From UBA4744 sp963717135 (GTDB taxonomy: Bacteria; Actinomycetota; Acidimicrobiia; Spongiisociales; UBA4744), in NCBI GenBank assembly GCA_963717135.1, contig CAVQVN010000009.1, forward strand, positions 310,001 through 374,000: 64,000 nucleotides of DNA, in the 5' to 3' direction. Shown here in pieces: positions 51,896 to 60,667 of this stretch (within the stretch, counting starts at the first letter, position 1; each line of letters begins with the position of its first letter). The notes under the pieces were generated by a model. The model saw only the letters and a program-made list of their open reading frames with translations, made no database searches and was not told where the DNA came from. A program made the translations under genes and the position numbers.

Positions 51896-54121
51896 TCACC
51901 CCAAGGTGCCGACGGTCAATGCGAGCGACCCGGCCAGGACCAACAAGGCGATCAGCAGCAACCACCAGGAATCGCGCATTCGGGGGAGACTCAGAGTTTC
52001 GCCCGGCTCGCCGGCCACCATGACCGACCCGGACCCCACTGTGAAGCCCAACCGGCGCATCACGATGTGCAAGACGAAAAGCACCACCAGACCGGCGAGT
52101 GCCAGAACCGACATCATCGCCCCGAAGAAGGGACTGGAAGGGGACGGGAGCGTAGACAACCAGCGGTCGTTGAGGAAGAACGTGAGGGGGAAGAACACCG
52201 CGAAACCCAAACCCCAGGTGATCATTTCGGCCAGGAAGCCTAACCGAAGGCCGTTGGCATAGCTCCCGATGCCCGCCCGGCGCAGCACGGGCGCCCGGAT
52301 CATGAACAATCCGACCAGCACCGGCAGCAGCACGGTCGAGCCGAGGATCAACGGCGGACTCGGCTCCCCGGCCACCGCCAGGAGAGCGATAACCGCTACC
52401 ACCCAGGCGAGGGAATAACCCACAACGGAGAACACCGACGCCCGCATCGGTCTTCCCCCGACCATGTGCACGAGTGGGGCAATCGGGCCCAACAGTGCCG
52501 TGGCCGTCAGCCAGACCGCCCAGTCCCAGAGGGGCGCCGGGCGGGTCCGCGCCAGTCGCAGCACCATCCATATCAGCGAAAGAGCCGCCAGTGCCAGCCA
52601 GGCGATGACCCCCCGGCTCACAGTCGCGAAGGCCCGCGCACTGGCGATCGGCCGGATGATCGGCATCGCCCCCACCGTCGAGGTGAAGCTGGCATCCCGG
52701 GACAATTCGGAGCCGGGGAAAACGGAGTTGGCCACCCGGAGTAGTGTCTCAGCCTGGGCGACCTGCCCGGAGCTGGCATAAGCCTGCCGGAACGACCAAA
52801 GCTCCCGCTCGAGGAACCTCCGGGAATCGTCGTCCTCCACCGCCGCCAGGGCTTCCACCAGCTCCGACCTCCCGGCCGACCAGTCGATCGCCGGCACCTG
52901 ATGGTCGCGCAGCGCCGGGAACAGAAAGTGGCGGTAGAAGGTGAGGAACAGGGTCGATCGGGCCAGGTCACCACTCCCGATATTGGGGAAAGGTACGGTG
53001 AGGTTGTCGGTATTGGCCAGCACGATGAAGGCCAGACCCTCGTCCGGTACCTTCAGGTAGAGCGCCGAGGTGGACGGCGGCCACCGTCCCGTGTGCCACA
53101 CCAGGCGGGTTCCGGCGAAGTCCTGCACGTACCAGCCCAATCCGTAGTTGAGATCCTCCCGGCCGGCCACGGTAGGGAAAGCCGGTGACTGCATCTCAAC
53201 CCGGGCGGCGGGGTTGAGCAGCTCCCCACGGTCGAGGGCGATGTCGAAGGTGGCGAGGTCGGAAACGCTCGACACCAGCCCGGCGGCCGGGTTGTGAAAC
53301 AGGTGATACATACCCGGAATCGTTTGGTGGCCGTCGCCGAACTGGTAAGGCCGGGCCAACCGCCGGTAGACATCCGGGTAGTGGGCGAACGCCTCCCCGA
53401 GGCCCAGCGGCCGGGCGAAGTCCTCGAACCCGGATCGGGAGACCCCGCTCCAGAAGTTGAGCGGGTTGAGGGCAGTATCGGTGAGGTCAAGCGGCAGCAG
53501 GATGCGTTCGCTCAGCAGTTCGGCGAAGGTCCGCCCGGTGGCGCCCTCGATGACGCCCCCCAGCAGCCCGTACCGGTCGCCGTTGTAAGCGAAGGTGGTC
53601 CCGGGGGTTCCCTCGGAGGTGTGGGTGAGCAGGTGCCGCACCGTGATCCCGCTGTCCCCGATGATCCTCACCCCGTAGGCGGCCACCGGCGTGTCGAGGT
53701 CGATAACCCCCTCTTCCACCAGCATCATGACCAGCGTGGCGGCGATCGGTTTGGTAACCGAGGCGAGACCGAAGGGTGTCGATGCGGTCGCCTCGATCTG
53801 GTTCTCGAGGTCGGCGAACCCGAATCCACTCGCCCACACCAGTTCCTGGTCCGAGACGACCGCGGCCGCCATTCCCGGGATCCTCAGCGTCTCGCGGACC
53901 TGTTCGAGCCGCGCCTCGAATCCCTGGAAACCGCCCGACGGCTCGTCCGCGGCCCCGACCCGACCGGCGAGGCATCCAGAGGCCGCCACCAGCATCACCA
54001 TCGAGATCACCGCCGCTCGTCTCACCCATCCCGCCGACCCGAAGCAGTCGTCGCCGATCCGATGCTTACTGTTGGAAGGGAGCAGCCGTCTCGTTGCCTC
54101 GTGGTGCCCGGGAGCAGCCAT
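51896..54121 (-). CDS. Beta-lactamase-family serine hydrolase with C-terminal membrane domain
   Basis: The 741-residue protein has a signal segment ending in a lipobox (MLVAASGC near residue 50). The penicillin-binding fold follows: SVTK supplies the nucleophile Ser and Lys, FAYNGDRYGLLGG the Tyr motif (Gly stands where class C enzymes have Asn), and WHTGRW the KTG-like motif. From ~residue 480 seven or so membrane helices follow. Such exported serine hydrolases act on peptides or cell-wall stems; the membrane tail is unusual and may be a transport or anchor unit. It is convergent with UPF0316. Confidence 0.85.
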   Translation of the reverse strand: MAAPGHHEATRRLLPSNSKHRIGDDCFGSAGWVRRAAVISMVMLVAASGCLAGRVGAADEPSGGFQGFEARLEQVRETLRIPGMAAAVVSDQELVWASGFGFADLENQIEATASTPFGLASVTKPIAATLVMMLVEEGVIDLDTPVAAYGVRIIGDSGITVRHLLTHTSEGTPGTTFAYNGDRYGLLGGVIEGATGRTFAELLSERILLPLDLTDTALNPLNFWSGVSRSGFEDFARPLGLGEAFAHYPDVYRRLARPYQFGDGHQTIPGMYHLFHNPAAGLVSSVSDLATFDIALDRGELLNPAARVEMQSPAFPTVAGREDLNYGLGWYVQDFAGTRLVWHTGRWPPSTSALYLKVPDEGLAFIVLANTDNLTVPFPNIGSGDLARSTLFLTFYRHFLFPALRDHQVPAIDWSAGRSELVEALAAVEDDDSRRFLERELWSFRQAYASSGQVAQAETLLRVANSVFPGSELSRDASFTSTVGAMPIIRPIASARAFATVSRGVIAWLALAALSLIWMVLRLARTRPAPLWDWAVWLTATALLGPIAPLVHMVGGRPMRASVFSVVGYSLAWVVAVIALLAVAGEPSPPLILGSTVLLPVLVGLFMIRAPVLRRAGIGSYANGLRLGFLAEMITWGLGFAVFFPLTFFLNDRWLSTLPSPSSPFFGAMMSVLALAGLVVLFVLHIVMRRLGFTVGSGSVMVAGEPGETLSLPRMRDSWWLLLIALLVLAGSLALTVGTLG

Positions 54122-54227
54122 GCAACCACCCTACCCGCGTGACGAGACCTGTTTTCGCCCGGGTCGTCATCCCTGCCGGTATCCGGTGAATCGTAGAGTT
54201 CAGGTGACTCGAGGTTCTCGAACTGCG

Positions 54228-54908
54228 CTATTCCTCGGCCGGGCCGCCCTCGGTGAAGACCGGCTCGGATGTCTGCTCGGTAGATGGGGCGCGTGCTGCC
54301 CGCCAGAGGATGCCGGCCAGGCTTGCGGAGATGAGCGCGGTCGCCAACAGCGCCAGGATCTTCGACCACGCACCCTCCGGAAAGACCCCGGTCAGGTATT
54401 GCAGTCCGGCCGTCGCCAGGAGAATCGCACCGATGGCAATCATCGTGGCGGCTCCCATGACCGACTGATCCGGCGGCCCGAAGGTCTGTTCGAGTTTGTG
54501 GGCGAGCGCCCCCATCCGCTGCTTGATGACCAGGTCGACGAGCGGAGCGAGCGCCTGGGGGATCTGCTCGATCTCGACCTCGGCGGCCAGGTCGAGACGG
54601 GTGCCTCCCTCGACCGTCGCCAGGGTGATTCGAGTTCGCTCGCTCACGCCGTTTTCGAAGCGGCTGGTGTAGGCGAGCGCCCTGGGCGGATTCAGTCTGG
54701 TGACCTCAGACCGGTGTTTGACCTTCTGGCCCAGGATCCTGGACTCTTCCAGGAACCGCGCCCCGGCCCCGTCCGGGGTATTGGGATCTCTGACCGTTTT
54801 GCGGGTGCGACCCCATTTAGGGCTGTTTTCGAGATTACCCACAAAGGCGAACACATCCTCGATCGGACGCTCAACGACGGGCCCTTCCCACTGCACCGAC
54901 GTTCTCAT
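54228..54908 (-). CDS. SRPBCC-family protein with two membrane helices
   Basis: The N-terminal ~140 residues are a START/SRPBCC lipid- or ligand-binding fold: RPIEDVFAFVGNLENSPKWG, then LAYTSRFENGVSERTRITLA in part. Two membrane helices follow (MGAATMIAIGAILLATAGLQYL and ILALLATALISASLAGILW), with an acidic tail. The start is ATG 54908. It probably sits at the inner membrane and binds a hydrophobic ligand. No partner is evident. Confidence 0.85.
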   Translation of the reverse strand: MRTSVQWEGPVVERPIEDVFAFVGNLENSPKWGRTRKTVRDPNTPDGAGARFLEESRILGQKVKHRSEVTRLNPPRALAYTSRFENGVSERTRITLATVEGGTRLDLAAEVEIEQIPQALAPLVDLVIKQRMGALAHKLEQTFGPPDQSVMGAATMIAIGAILLATAGLQYLTGVFPEGAWSKILALLATALISASLAGILWRAARAPSTEQTSEPVFTEGGPAEE

Positions 54909-55024
54909 CTCTTCACTCCCGGATCGATCTCCGCTGGGCTGGTCCCATGCACCATACGCTGCTGCGCCAGGGTCTGAAAATGAGTCACGGGTCGGGGTCT
55001 CAACCTGCTGTGGACGGTTTCAAA

Positions 55025-55708
55025 CTACAGCAGGGCCTGGTCCTCTCGGCGAAGCCGCTCGAAGCGGAAATCACACCGCTCGCCGCCGGTGGCCAGCAAG
55101 GTCGTTCGACGCCAGGAAAACTCGGGTGATAGGCCCTCGTAGAGGATGTCATCCACCCGGCAGTAGACCGGAGTCAGTTCTCCCGCTCCCAGCTGAGTGA
55201 GAGTCGCGAGGTAGTAACAACCGGTAATGTCGAACGCTATCCGGTGCCGTGACGTCTCCAGCCACTCGACCTCCCAGCCAGGAGAGGGATACACCAGGCG
55301 AGTGAGGAGGCGAATCATGATCGCAAAGACTGTGAAGAAACCCCGGCGACGCCCCCGACGTTCAAAGCGTCGCCGGCGTGGTTGGGTGTCGCCTTCCAGA
55401 AGCATGCCGACGACATCGGCGGCCTGTTTGGCCGGCCAACCTGCAGCTTGAAGCCCTCGGTATAGGGCGACCCCGGCCAGGAGGTATCCGGCCAGATGCC
55501 AGCGCAGCACCGGGTTTCGTGGCCACGAAGCATCCCCCGCCAGAGTCTGGTAACGGGAGAGCGCATCGGTCCGGAGGTGGCCAGGAGAGTCCGGCATCTG
55601 GTGTAGCCACCGATCCAGTTTGCGAGCGCCAAGCCATGCCAACCAGCGGACCGTCATCGAAGGGCGCGGGTTCCTGGCCTCCATGGCTAAATCGTGGAAC
55701 CGAGGCAA
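55025..55708 (-). CDS. ATC hydrolase-like protein
   Basis: The C-terminal half of this 227-residue protein reads FDITGCYYLATLTQLGAGEL, then FSWRRTTLLATGGERCDFRF, matching the pattern of L-2-amino-thiazoline-4-carboxylic acid hydrolase proteins (PF14196) as I recall it. The two conserved Cys and the Arg-Thr before the Gly-rich turn are present. The N-terminal half is basic and helical. The start may be ATG 55708 or an internal Met near residue 18. Members act on thiazoline or are uncharacterised. Confidence 0.7.
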   Translation of the reverse strand: MPRFHDLAMEARNPRPSMTVRWLAWLGARKLDRWLHQMPDSPGHLRTDALSRYQTLAGDASWPRNPVLRWHLAGYLLAGVALYRGLQAAGWPAKQAADVVGMLLEGDTQPRRRRFERRGRRRGFFTVFAIMIRLLTRLVYPSPGWEVEWLETSRHRIAFDITGCYYLATLTQLGAGELTPVYCRVDDILYEGLSPEFSWRRTTLLATGGERCDFRFERLRREDQALL

Positions 55709-55896
55709 TCGCCGGACCAGAGGCCAAGGACCTTTTCAAACCCGAGGACCTCCAATCAACAGACAACTCACAATCCGGTTGACAACCAGACGCCGCGAGC
55801 AACCGAACGCCTTCTGGCGCAGCGAACCGCCCGGCCCCGAGAGCGGAAAGTAAGGGCGCGGGCTGATCGCAGATCCGAGCGCCCCGTTCCACTACC

Positions 55897-56853
55897 TCAG
55901 CGGCGGAAGGACTCGACCGCGCCGGCGAGTCCGCCCTTGAGTTGGAGACTCTCGGCGACCTCGTTGAGCCGGACGATCTCATCCTCGACGAGAGTGAGAT
56001 CGGCGGCCTCAACGTTCTGCGTGACTTGGGCGACGCTGCTGGCCCCGGGAATCGCCACCGTGTTCGGGTGCGACAGCACCCAGGCCAGAGCCACTTGCGC
56101 GGGGGTGGCACTGTGACTCGAACCGACCTCGCGCAGTGTCTCGATCAGCGGAGTCGCTCGAACCAGATTCACCGGAGAAGCCAGCGGATTGAGCGGATTC
56201 CTGCGACGGAACCCCTCAATCGGGTGGGCGGCGTCGTATTTGCCAGAGAGAAGCCCTTGCGCTAGAGGACTGTAGGCGATGACGATCCGATCGTTGGCAG
56301 CGGCGAAGGGGATGAGATTCCGTTGCGGTCGCCGCCGAACGAGATTGAACAGCACCTGGTTAGAGAGAATTGGTGCCCCCAACACCTCTTCGGCATGTCT
56401 CCACTGGCGCAGCGAGTAGTTGCTGACGCCGACGTGGCGGGCAAGACCGGCTTTCTGCACCCGTCGTATTCCTTCCATACCCAGGCGGGCGGGGAAGGCC
56501 GGGTTGGGCCAGTGCATCTGGTAGAGGTCTATCTGCTCCACTCCCAGACGGCGCCGGCTCTCCCCGGCACTTCGCTGGACCCGACCGGGGAGCGGAACGA
56601 GCGGGAGGAACTTGGTGGCGATGAAAGCAGGGCGTCCATCGAGAGCCCGTCCCAGGATCTCCTCGGAGCGGCCCGAGGCATAGGCCTCGGCTGTGTCGAA
56701 GAAGTTGATTCCCAACTCGAGAGCCCGCTCGACGATGGCGTGAGCCTCCCGAGCCGCGTAATCCTCGCCGTAGCCCCACTCCCGGCTGCCGAATTGCCAG
56801 GTGCCCAATCCGATCTTCGAGATTGTCTCCCCTGCGGTTTCGAGGTATTGCAT
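55897..56853 (-). CDS. Aldo/keto reductase
   Basis: The 318-residue TIM barrel starts at ATG 56853. The catalytic set is visible: Asp and Tyr in NFFDTAEAYASG, Lys in FIATKF and His in LYQMHWPNP. The NADPH-binding end has AWVLSHPNTVAIPGASSVAQV. It reduces aldehydes or ketones with NADPH; the natural substrate is unknown. The frame extends upstream to 57075 but no ribosome site supports that. It is divergent from the small gene at 56956. Confidence 0.92.
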   Translation of the reverse strand: MQYLETAGETISKIGLGTWQFGSREWGYGEDYAAREAHAIVERALELGINFFDTAEAYASGRSEEILGRALDGRPAFIATKFLPLVPLPGRVQRSAGESRRRLGVEQIDLYQMHWPNPAFPARLGMEGIRRVQKAGLARHVGVSNYSLRQWRHAEEVLGAPILSNQVLFNLVRRRPQRNLIPFAAANDRIVIAYSPLAQGLLSGKYDAAHPIEGFRRRNPLNPLASPVNLVRATPLIETLREVGSSHSATPAQVALAWVLSHPNTVAIPGASSVAQVTQNVEAADLTLVEDEIVRLNEVAESLQLKGGLAGAVESFRR

Positions 56854-56955
56854 CCCACCATTGTTGTTCGATCGGGTACCTAAGTGACCGGGTTGCGTAG
56901 GTGGTCGCCGACGTTCCAGGCGAGAGGAAGTCCGTTGAGATGGCACAATGCCCCC

Positions 56956-57234
56956 GTGGCAGTGAGTCGTGCAGAGAGACGGAAAGACCGGACGCCTCGA
57001 GTAGTAGCGGTGTTCGGCGAGCAGCGGGCGCCGATTGCTCTCGATCTCCTGGAACTCACCGAGCTCGCCTGGCACGACTGCTATCGAGAGATCACCCCAC
57101 CCGAGGACTTGATCGACGACATGCTTCTACTCAGTGAGGGAAGCATCGAGCGGCTCATCCATATGGCGCGCCTGGGCGTCGCAGACTGGCGGGATCTGAA
57201 AGTTTCGGCGGAGGAGTTTCGCAACAGCACCTAA
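56956..57234 (+). CDS. Small actinobacterial hypothetical protein, probably leaderless
   Basis: GTG 56956 (or GTG 56962) encodes about 92 residues, acidic and helical after a basic start (SRAERRKDRTPRVVAVFGEQ, then LLELTELAWHDCYREITPPE). A -10-like CACAAT (56944-56949) ends 6 bp before the GTG, and there is no ribosome site, as in leaderless transcripts. No family is recognised; length and composition resemble many small actinobacterial proteins of unknown role. Confidence 0.65.
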   Translation: MAVSRAERRKDRTPRVVAVFGEQRAPIALDLLELTELAWHDCYREITPPEDLIDDMLLLSEGSIERLIHMARLGVADWRDLKVSAEEFRNST

Positions 57235-57298
57235 CCGGCAGCGGGCCCGGGGCGTTGCCCTCGCCTGACTTTGGCCGGCGCCGGAACCGCAAAGCGTC

Positions 57299-57326
57299 GG
57301 GCCCCCGGATGTCATCCCGGGGGCCC
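57299..57326. terminator. GC-rich terminator hairpin
   Basis: GGGCCCCCGG (57299-57308) pairs with CCGGGGGCCC (57317-57326), a perfect 10-bp stem with an 8-nt loop. It sits between the convergent small gene and the large LPXTG gene. No U-run follows. Confidence 0.7.
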
Positions 57327-57339
57327 ACTCGATCGTGGG

Positions 57340-60198
57340 TTAGCGCTCGCCTCGTCGAAGGCCAGTAGACCAACCCGAGATGCCCACCGTTTCCTCTTCC
57401 CTCTTGCCCATGACCAGCAGCAACACCGACCCGAGGACCAGCAGCGCCACTCCGACCCCGCCGAGGTCTCCTTCGCCCAGGCCGGTGAATGGCAACGTCT
57501 CCGGTGGCGGGCTCGTGGTCGTGGTGATCACTTGGGGAAGCACCGCAGGCTTGGTCAATCCGGCGTCCCAGCTCAGATCATTCTGGCCGGCACTCAAGGT
57601 GATCACGCCGCTCCGTCCGGAGACCGGATCCGCATCGCTGTCCGCGGCATCGGGTCCGCCCGGGTGGCCCGACACGAATACGAAGCCACTCCCGGCCGGG
57701 ATCACGAACTCAACCAGGTAGGACCCGGCCGGCAGACCTGCAAAGAGGTACTTCCCGTCACTCCCCGTGACCTGCGACGCCAGCTTCACGGTCCCGGATC
57801 CGTCATAGAGGTTCACCATGACTCCGCCAACCCCCACGTCGCCGATGTCCTGGAACCCATTCCCTTCGGTAATCACTCCGTCGTCCCAGACGAAGTCACC
57901 GATGGATCCAAGGGCCTGGACGGTGGTCGTGGTCGTCGTCGATAGCCGGTTGGTGAACGTGCAGGTCACGGTCTCCCCCGCCTGCAAACTGATCGCCGAA
58001 GGCGGCGACTGATCGTCACACACCGCCGACGTCAACGACCACCCGGCCGCCAGCTGCGCCGCCGACAAAGTCTCCGCCACGTCATAAGTACCAGCCGCCA
58101 ACTCCGAGAAAGTCCTCCCCACCACCGAGTTCTCAGCCACCGTCGCCAACTCGAACACCGACGGAGACAAAGACCCCGACGAGAACCCAAACGTCCCAAT
58201 CCCACCAACCGACACCTTCTCCACCACAATCGAAGAGGGCGGTGGCGGCAACGTATTGGTGAACGTGCAGGTCACGGTCTCCCCCGCCTGCAAACTGATC
58301 GCCGAAGGCGGCGACTGATCATCACACACCGCCGACGTCAACGACCACCCGGCCGCCAGCTGCGCCGCCGACAGAGTCTCCGCCACGTCATAAGTACCAG
58401 CCGCCAACTCCGAGAAAGTCCTCCCCACCACCGAGTTCTCAGCCACCGTCGCCAACTCGAACACCGACGGAGACAAAGACCCCGACGAGAACCCAAACGT
58501 CCCAATCCCACCAACCGACACCTTCTCCACCACAATCGAAGAGGGCGGTGGCGGCAACGTATTGGTGAACGTGCAGGTCACGGTCTCCCCCGCCTGCAAA
58601 CTGATCGCCGAAGGCGGCGACTGATCATCACACACCGCCGACGTCAACGACCACCCGGCCGCCAGCTGCGCCGCCGACAAAGTCTCCGCCACGTCATAAG
58701 TACCAGCCGCCAACTCCGAGAAAGTCCTCCCCACCACCGAGTTCTCAGCCACCGTCGCCAACTCGAACACCGACGGAGACAAAGACCCCGACGAGAACCC
58801 AAACGTCCCAATCCCACCAACCGACACCTTCTCCACCACAATCGAAGAGGGCGGTGGCGGCAACGTATTGGTGAACGTGCAGGTCACGGTCTCCCCCGCC
58901 TGCAAACTGATCGCCGAAGGCGGCGACTGATCATCACACACCGCCGACGTCAACGACCACCCGGCCGCCAGCTGCGCCGCCGACAAAGTCTCCGCCACGT
59001 CATAAGTACCAGCCGCCAACTCCGAGAAAGTCCTCCCCACCACCGAGTTCTCAGCCACCGTCGCCAACTCGAACACCGACGGAGACAAAGACCCCGACGA
59101 GAACCCAAACGTCCCAATCCCACCAACCGACACCTTCTCCACCACAATCGAAGAGGGCGGTGGCGGCAACGTATTGGTGAACGTGCAGGTCACGGTCTCC
59201 CCCGCCTGCAAACTGATCGCCGAAGGCGGCGACTGATCATCACACACCGCCGACGTCAACGACCACCCGGCCGCCAGCTGCGCCGCCGACAAAGTCTCCG
59301 CCACGTCATAAGTACCAGCCGCCAACTCCGAGAAAGTCCTCCCCACCACCGAGTTCTCAGCCACCGTCGCCAACTCGAACACCGACGGAGACAAAGACCC
59401 CGACGAGAACCCAAACGTCCCAATCCCACCAACCGACACCTTCTCCACCACAATCGAAGAACTGGGTTCCGGACCAATGGCGCCGACCTGGATGCTCCGG
59501 GTCTGGTCCGCTTGAGAACCGATGCCGATGCCGTCACGGTCGAACCGGTTTTCGAGGTTGCCACCGCTGAATGAAGAGGCACCACCCGCCGGCCATTGGC
59601 TGTCCCTGGCCAGATGAGCGCCGTAGTAGAGATGGGCAGTCGTCTCGGTGAACGTGACCGTAAGGGTGTAGTACTTATCCTCTCTGTCTCCGTGGTCAAA
59701 GGTCTGGAGGATCACGCTGTTTACGGTGAAGCCCTTGAACAGGAACTGGCCCGACGGCTGTGCGCCTAGTTGGCTTACAACCTCCGGGTCGGCCGGGATG
59801 GCGATGCTCGAGAGACCTCCCACCAGGGTGGCGGTCTCCGTCTCGTTGACGTCATCGAGGTGATCGTGGCCGGTGTTGCTGGAGGCATCCTGCCATTCGT
59901 AACTGAACGAGAAGGTCGCCGAGCTACCGACCGTGGCGTTCGACCACTCGATCCAATGCGGGATCACATCGCCTTCCACGTATGTGGAGTTTTGAGCGTT
60001 GATCGCTCCCGTTGCCCAGTTGCCGTTGTCGTTCAACCAATGCCGGAAAGTCTCCTGCTGTGCCGCCGCCGACAGTGGTACCTGTGGCAGGAACGCAATC
60101 ACGAGCGAAAACACAAAAACCAACGTTGAGAGCCCTCCGGCAAGTCGATAGAGCCTGCCGTAGTGCTTCTCTCGCCGATGCCTTCCGTGCCTAGCCAT
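57340..60198 (-). CDS. LPXTG cell-wall protein with five SpaA-like repeats, 952 aa
   Basis: ATG 60198 lies six bases after GGGAGG. A signal peptide (LVFVFSLVIAFLPQVPLSAAA) is followed by a ~220-residue beta-rich head, then five ~102-residue repeats. Each repeat begins SSIVVEKVSVGGIGTFGFSS (in part) and ends VTCTFTNT, with two Cys. These look like SpaA/prealbumin-fold domains. Next comes an SdrD B-like domain (GSIGDFVWDDG, LFAGLPAGSYLVEF) and LPFTG at 902-906, a membrane helix and a charged tail. Sortase would anchor it to peptidoglycan; no sortase gene is in the window. It is divergent from serA across a structured intergenic region. Confidence 0.9.
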   Translation of the reverse strand: MARHGRHRREKHYGRLYRLAGGLSTLVFVFSLVIAFLPQVPLSAAAQQETFRHWLNDNGNWATGAINAQNSTYVEGDVIPHWIEWSNATVGSSATFSFSYEWQDASSNTGHDHLDDVNETETATLVGGLSSIAIPADPEVVSQLGAQPSGQFLFKGFTVNSVILQTFDHGDREDKYYTLTVTFTETTAHLYYGAHLARDSQWPAGGASSFSGGNLENRFDRDGIGIGSQADQTRSIQVGAIGPEPSSSIVVEKVSVGGIGTFGFSSGSLSPSVFELATVAENSVVGRTFSELAAGTYDVAETLSAAQLAAGWSLTSAVCDDQSPPSAISLQAGETVTCTFTNTLPPPPSSIVVEKVSVGGIGTFGFSSGSLSPSVFELATVAENSVVGRTFSELAAGTYDVAETLSAAQLAAGWSLTSAVCDDQSPPSAISLQAGETVTCTFTNTLPPPPSSIVVEKVSVGGIGTFGFSSGSLSPSVFELATVAENSVVGRTFSELAAGTYDVAETLSAAQLAAGWSLTSAVCDDQSPPSAISLQAGETVTCTFTNTLPPPPSSIVVEKVSVGGIGTFGFSSGSLSPSVFELATVAENSVVGRTFSELAAGTYDVAETLSAAQLAAGWSLTSAVCDDQSPPSAISLQAGETVTCTFTNTLPPPPSSIVVEKVSVGGIGTFGFSSGSLSPSVFELATVAENSVVGRTFSELAAGTYDVAETLSAAQLAAGWSLTSAVCDDQSPPSAISLQAGETVTCTFTNRLSTTTTTTVQALGSIGDFVWDDGVITEGNGFQDIGDVGVGGVMVNLYDGSGTVKLASQVTGSDGKYLFAGLPAGSYLVEFVIPAGSGFVFVSGHPGGPDAADSDADPVSGRSGVITLSAGQNDLSWDAGLTKPAVLPQVITTTTSPPPETLPFTGLGEGDLGGVGVALLVLGSVLLLVMGKREEETVGISGWSTGLRRGER
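57945..59470 (-). repeat. Five tandem 306-bp repeats
   Basis: The repeats code for 102 residues each and differ only at single bases: for example GACAAAGTC reads GACAGAGTC in the second copy from the left, and CTGATCATC reads CTGATCGTC in the leftmost. Identity of synonymous positions means the copies arose or were homogenised very recently. Copy number is likely to vary between cells and be hard to assemble. Confidence 0.92.
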
Positions 60199-60667
60199 TG
60201 TGTGCCTCCCGACCTCATCGCTTCGAACCCATTCAAAGGGCAACCCTCTTTCAAGGGTCAGGTCGGTCTCACCATTGGCTCGCTTCGATCCACGGTGACC
60301 GTGCTCGGATCGAAGGTCTGCACCTCCCAATGCCCGTCTCCGTGGTTGCGCCCCCAAGGCTTAGACAACCACTCTCAGTGTTTAGTTTGCCACGGATTGC
60401 ACCAGAGAGTAAGGGGACCCACCGGGTCAATTCACAGTTGCAGACAAGAACTAGTCACCGACACCATCAAGAAGACTCGCGCAAGCCGTTGCACACCACC
60501 CTTTCCATCGCAGGCAATCTTGCGCGTCCCGGCCGGCCTGACCACTCCGACCAGGTTGTGGTGTCTTGTGGCGGCTCGTGCCGGGTTCCCTGGGACGCGG
60601 GTGAGCACAGCTTGGTTGGTAGTCGTGTGCGAGGCACAATGGTGGTTTCCGATGGGCGGAGGATGAG
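60199..60667. promoter_or_regulatory. Divergent intergenic region with strong stem-loop (LPXTG gene leader)
   Basis: This 469-bp region holds promoters for serA and the LPXTG gene. CTTCGATC (60283-60290) pairs with GATCGAAG (60308-60315) around CACGGTGACCGTG (60291-60303), itself a palindrome. CCGTGG/CCACGG further upstream (60341-60346 with 60393-60398) may form a longer-range stem. On the minus strand these would lie in the LPXTG mRNA leader. A -10-like CACAAT occurs near 60635. I cannot match the structure to a known riboswitch. Confidence 0.5.

Noticed and set aside
57945..59470. CRISPR array or satellite DNA
   Set aside because: The 306-bp period is a multiple of three, stays in frame within a secreted LPXTG protein and has no spacers.
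58032..59699. Periodic ~65-codon ORFs on the minus strand inside the repeats
   Set aside because: They are the same alternate frame of each 306-bp repeat, Trp/Arg-rich, without ribosome sites.
60199..60440. Class I c-di-GMP riboswitch
   Set aside because: Only a short GGCAAAC/AAGCC resemblance and a GNRA-like loop; the second stem and receptor of that aptamer are absent as far as I can see.
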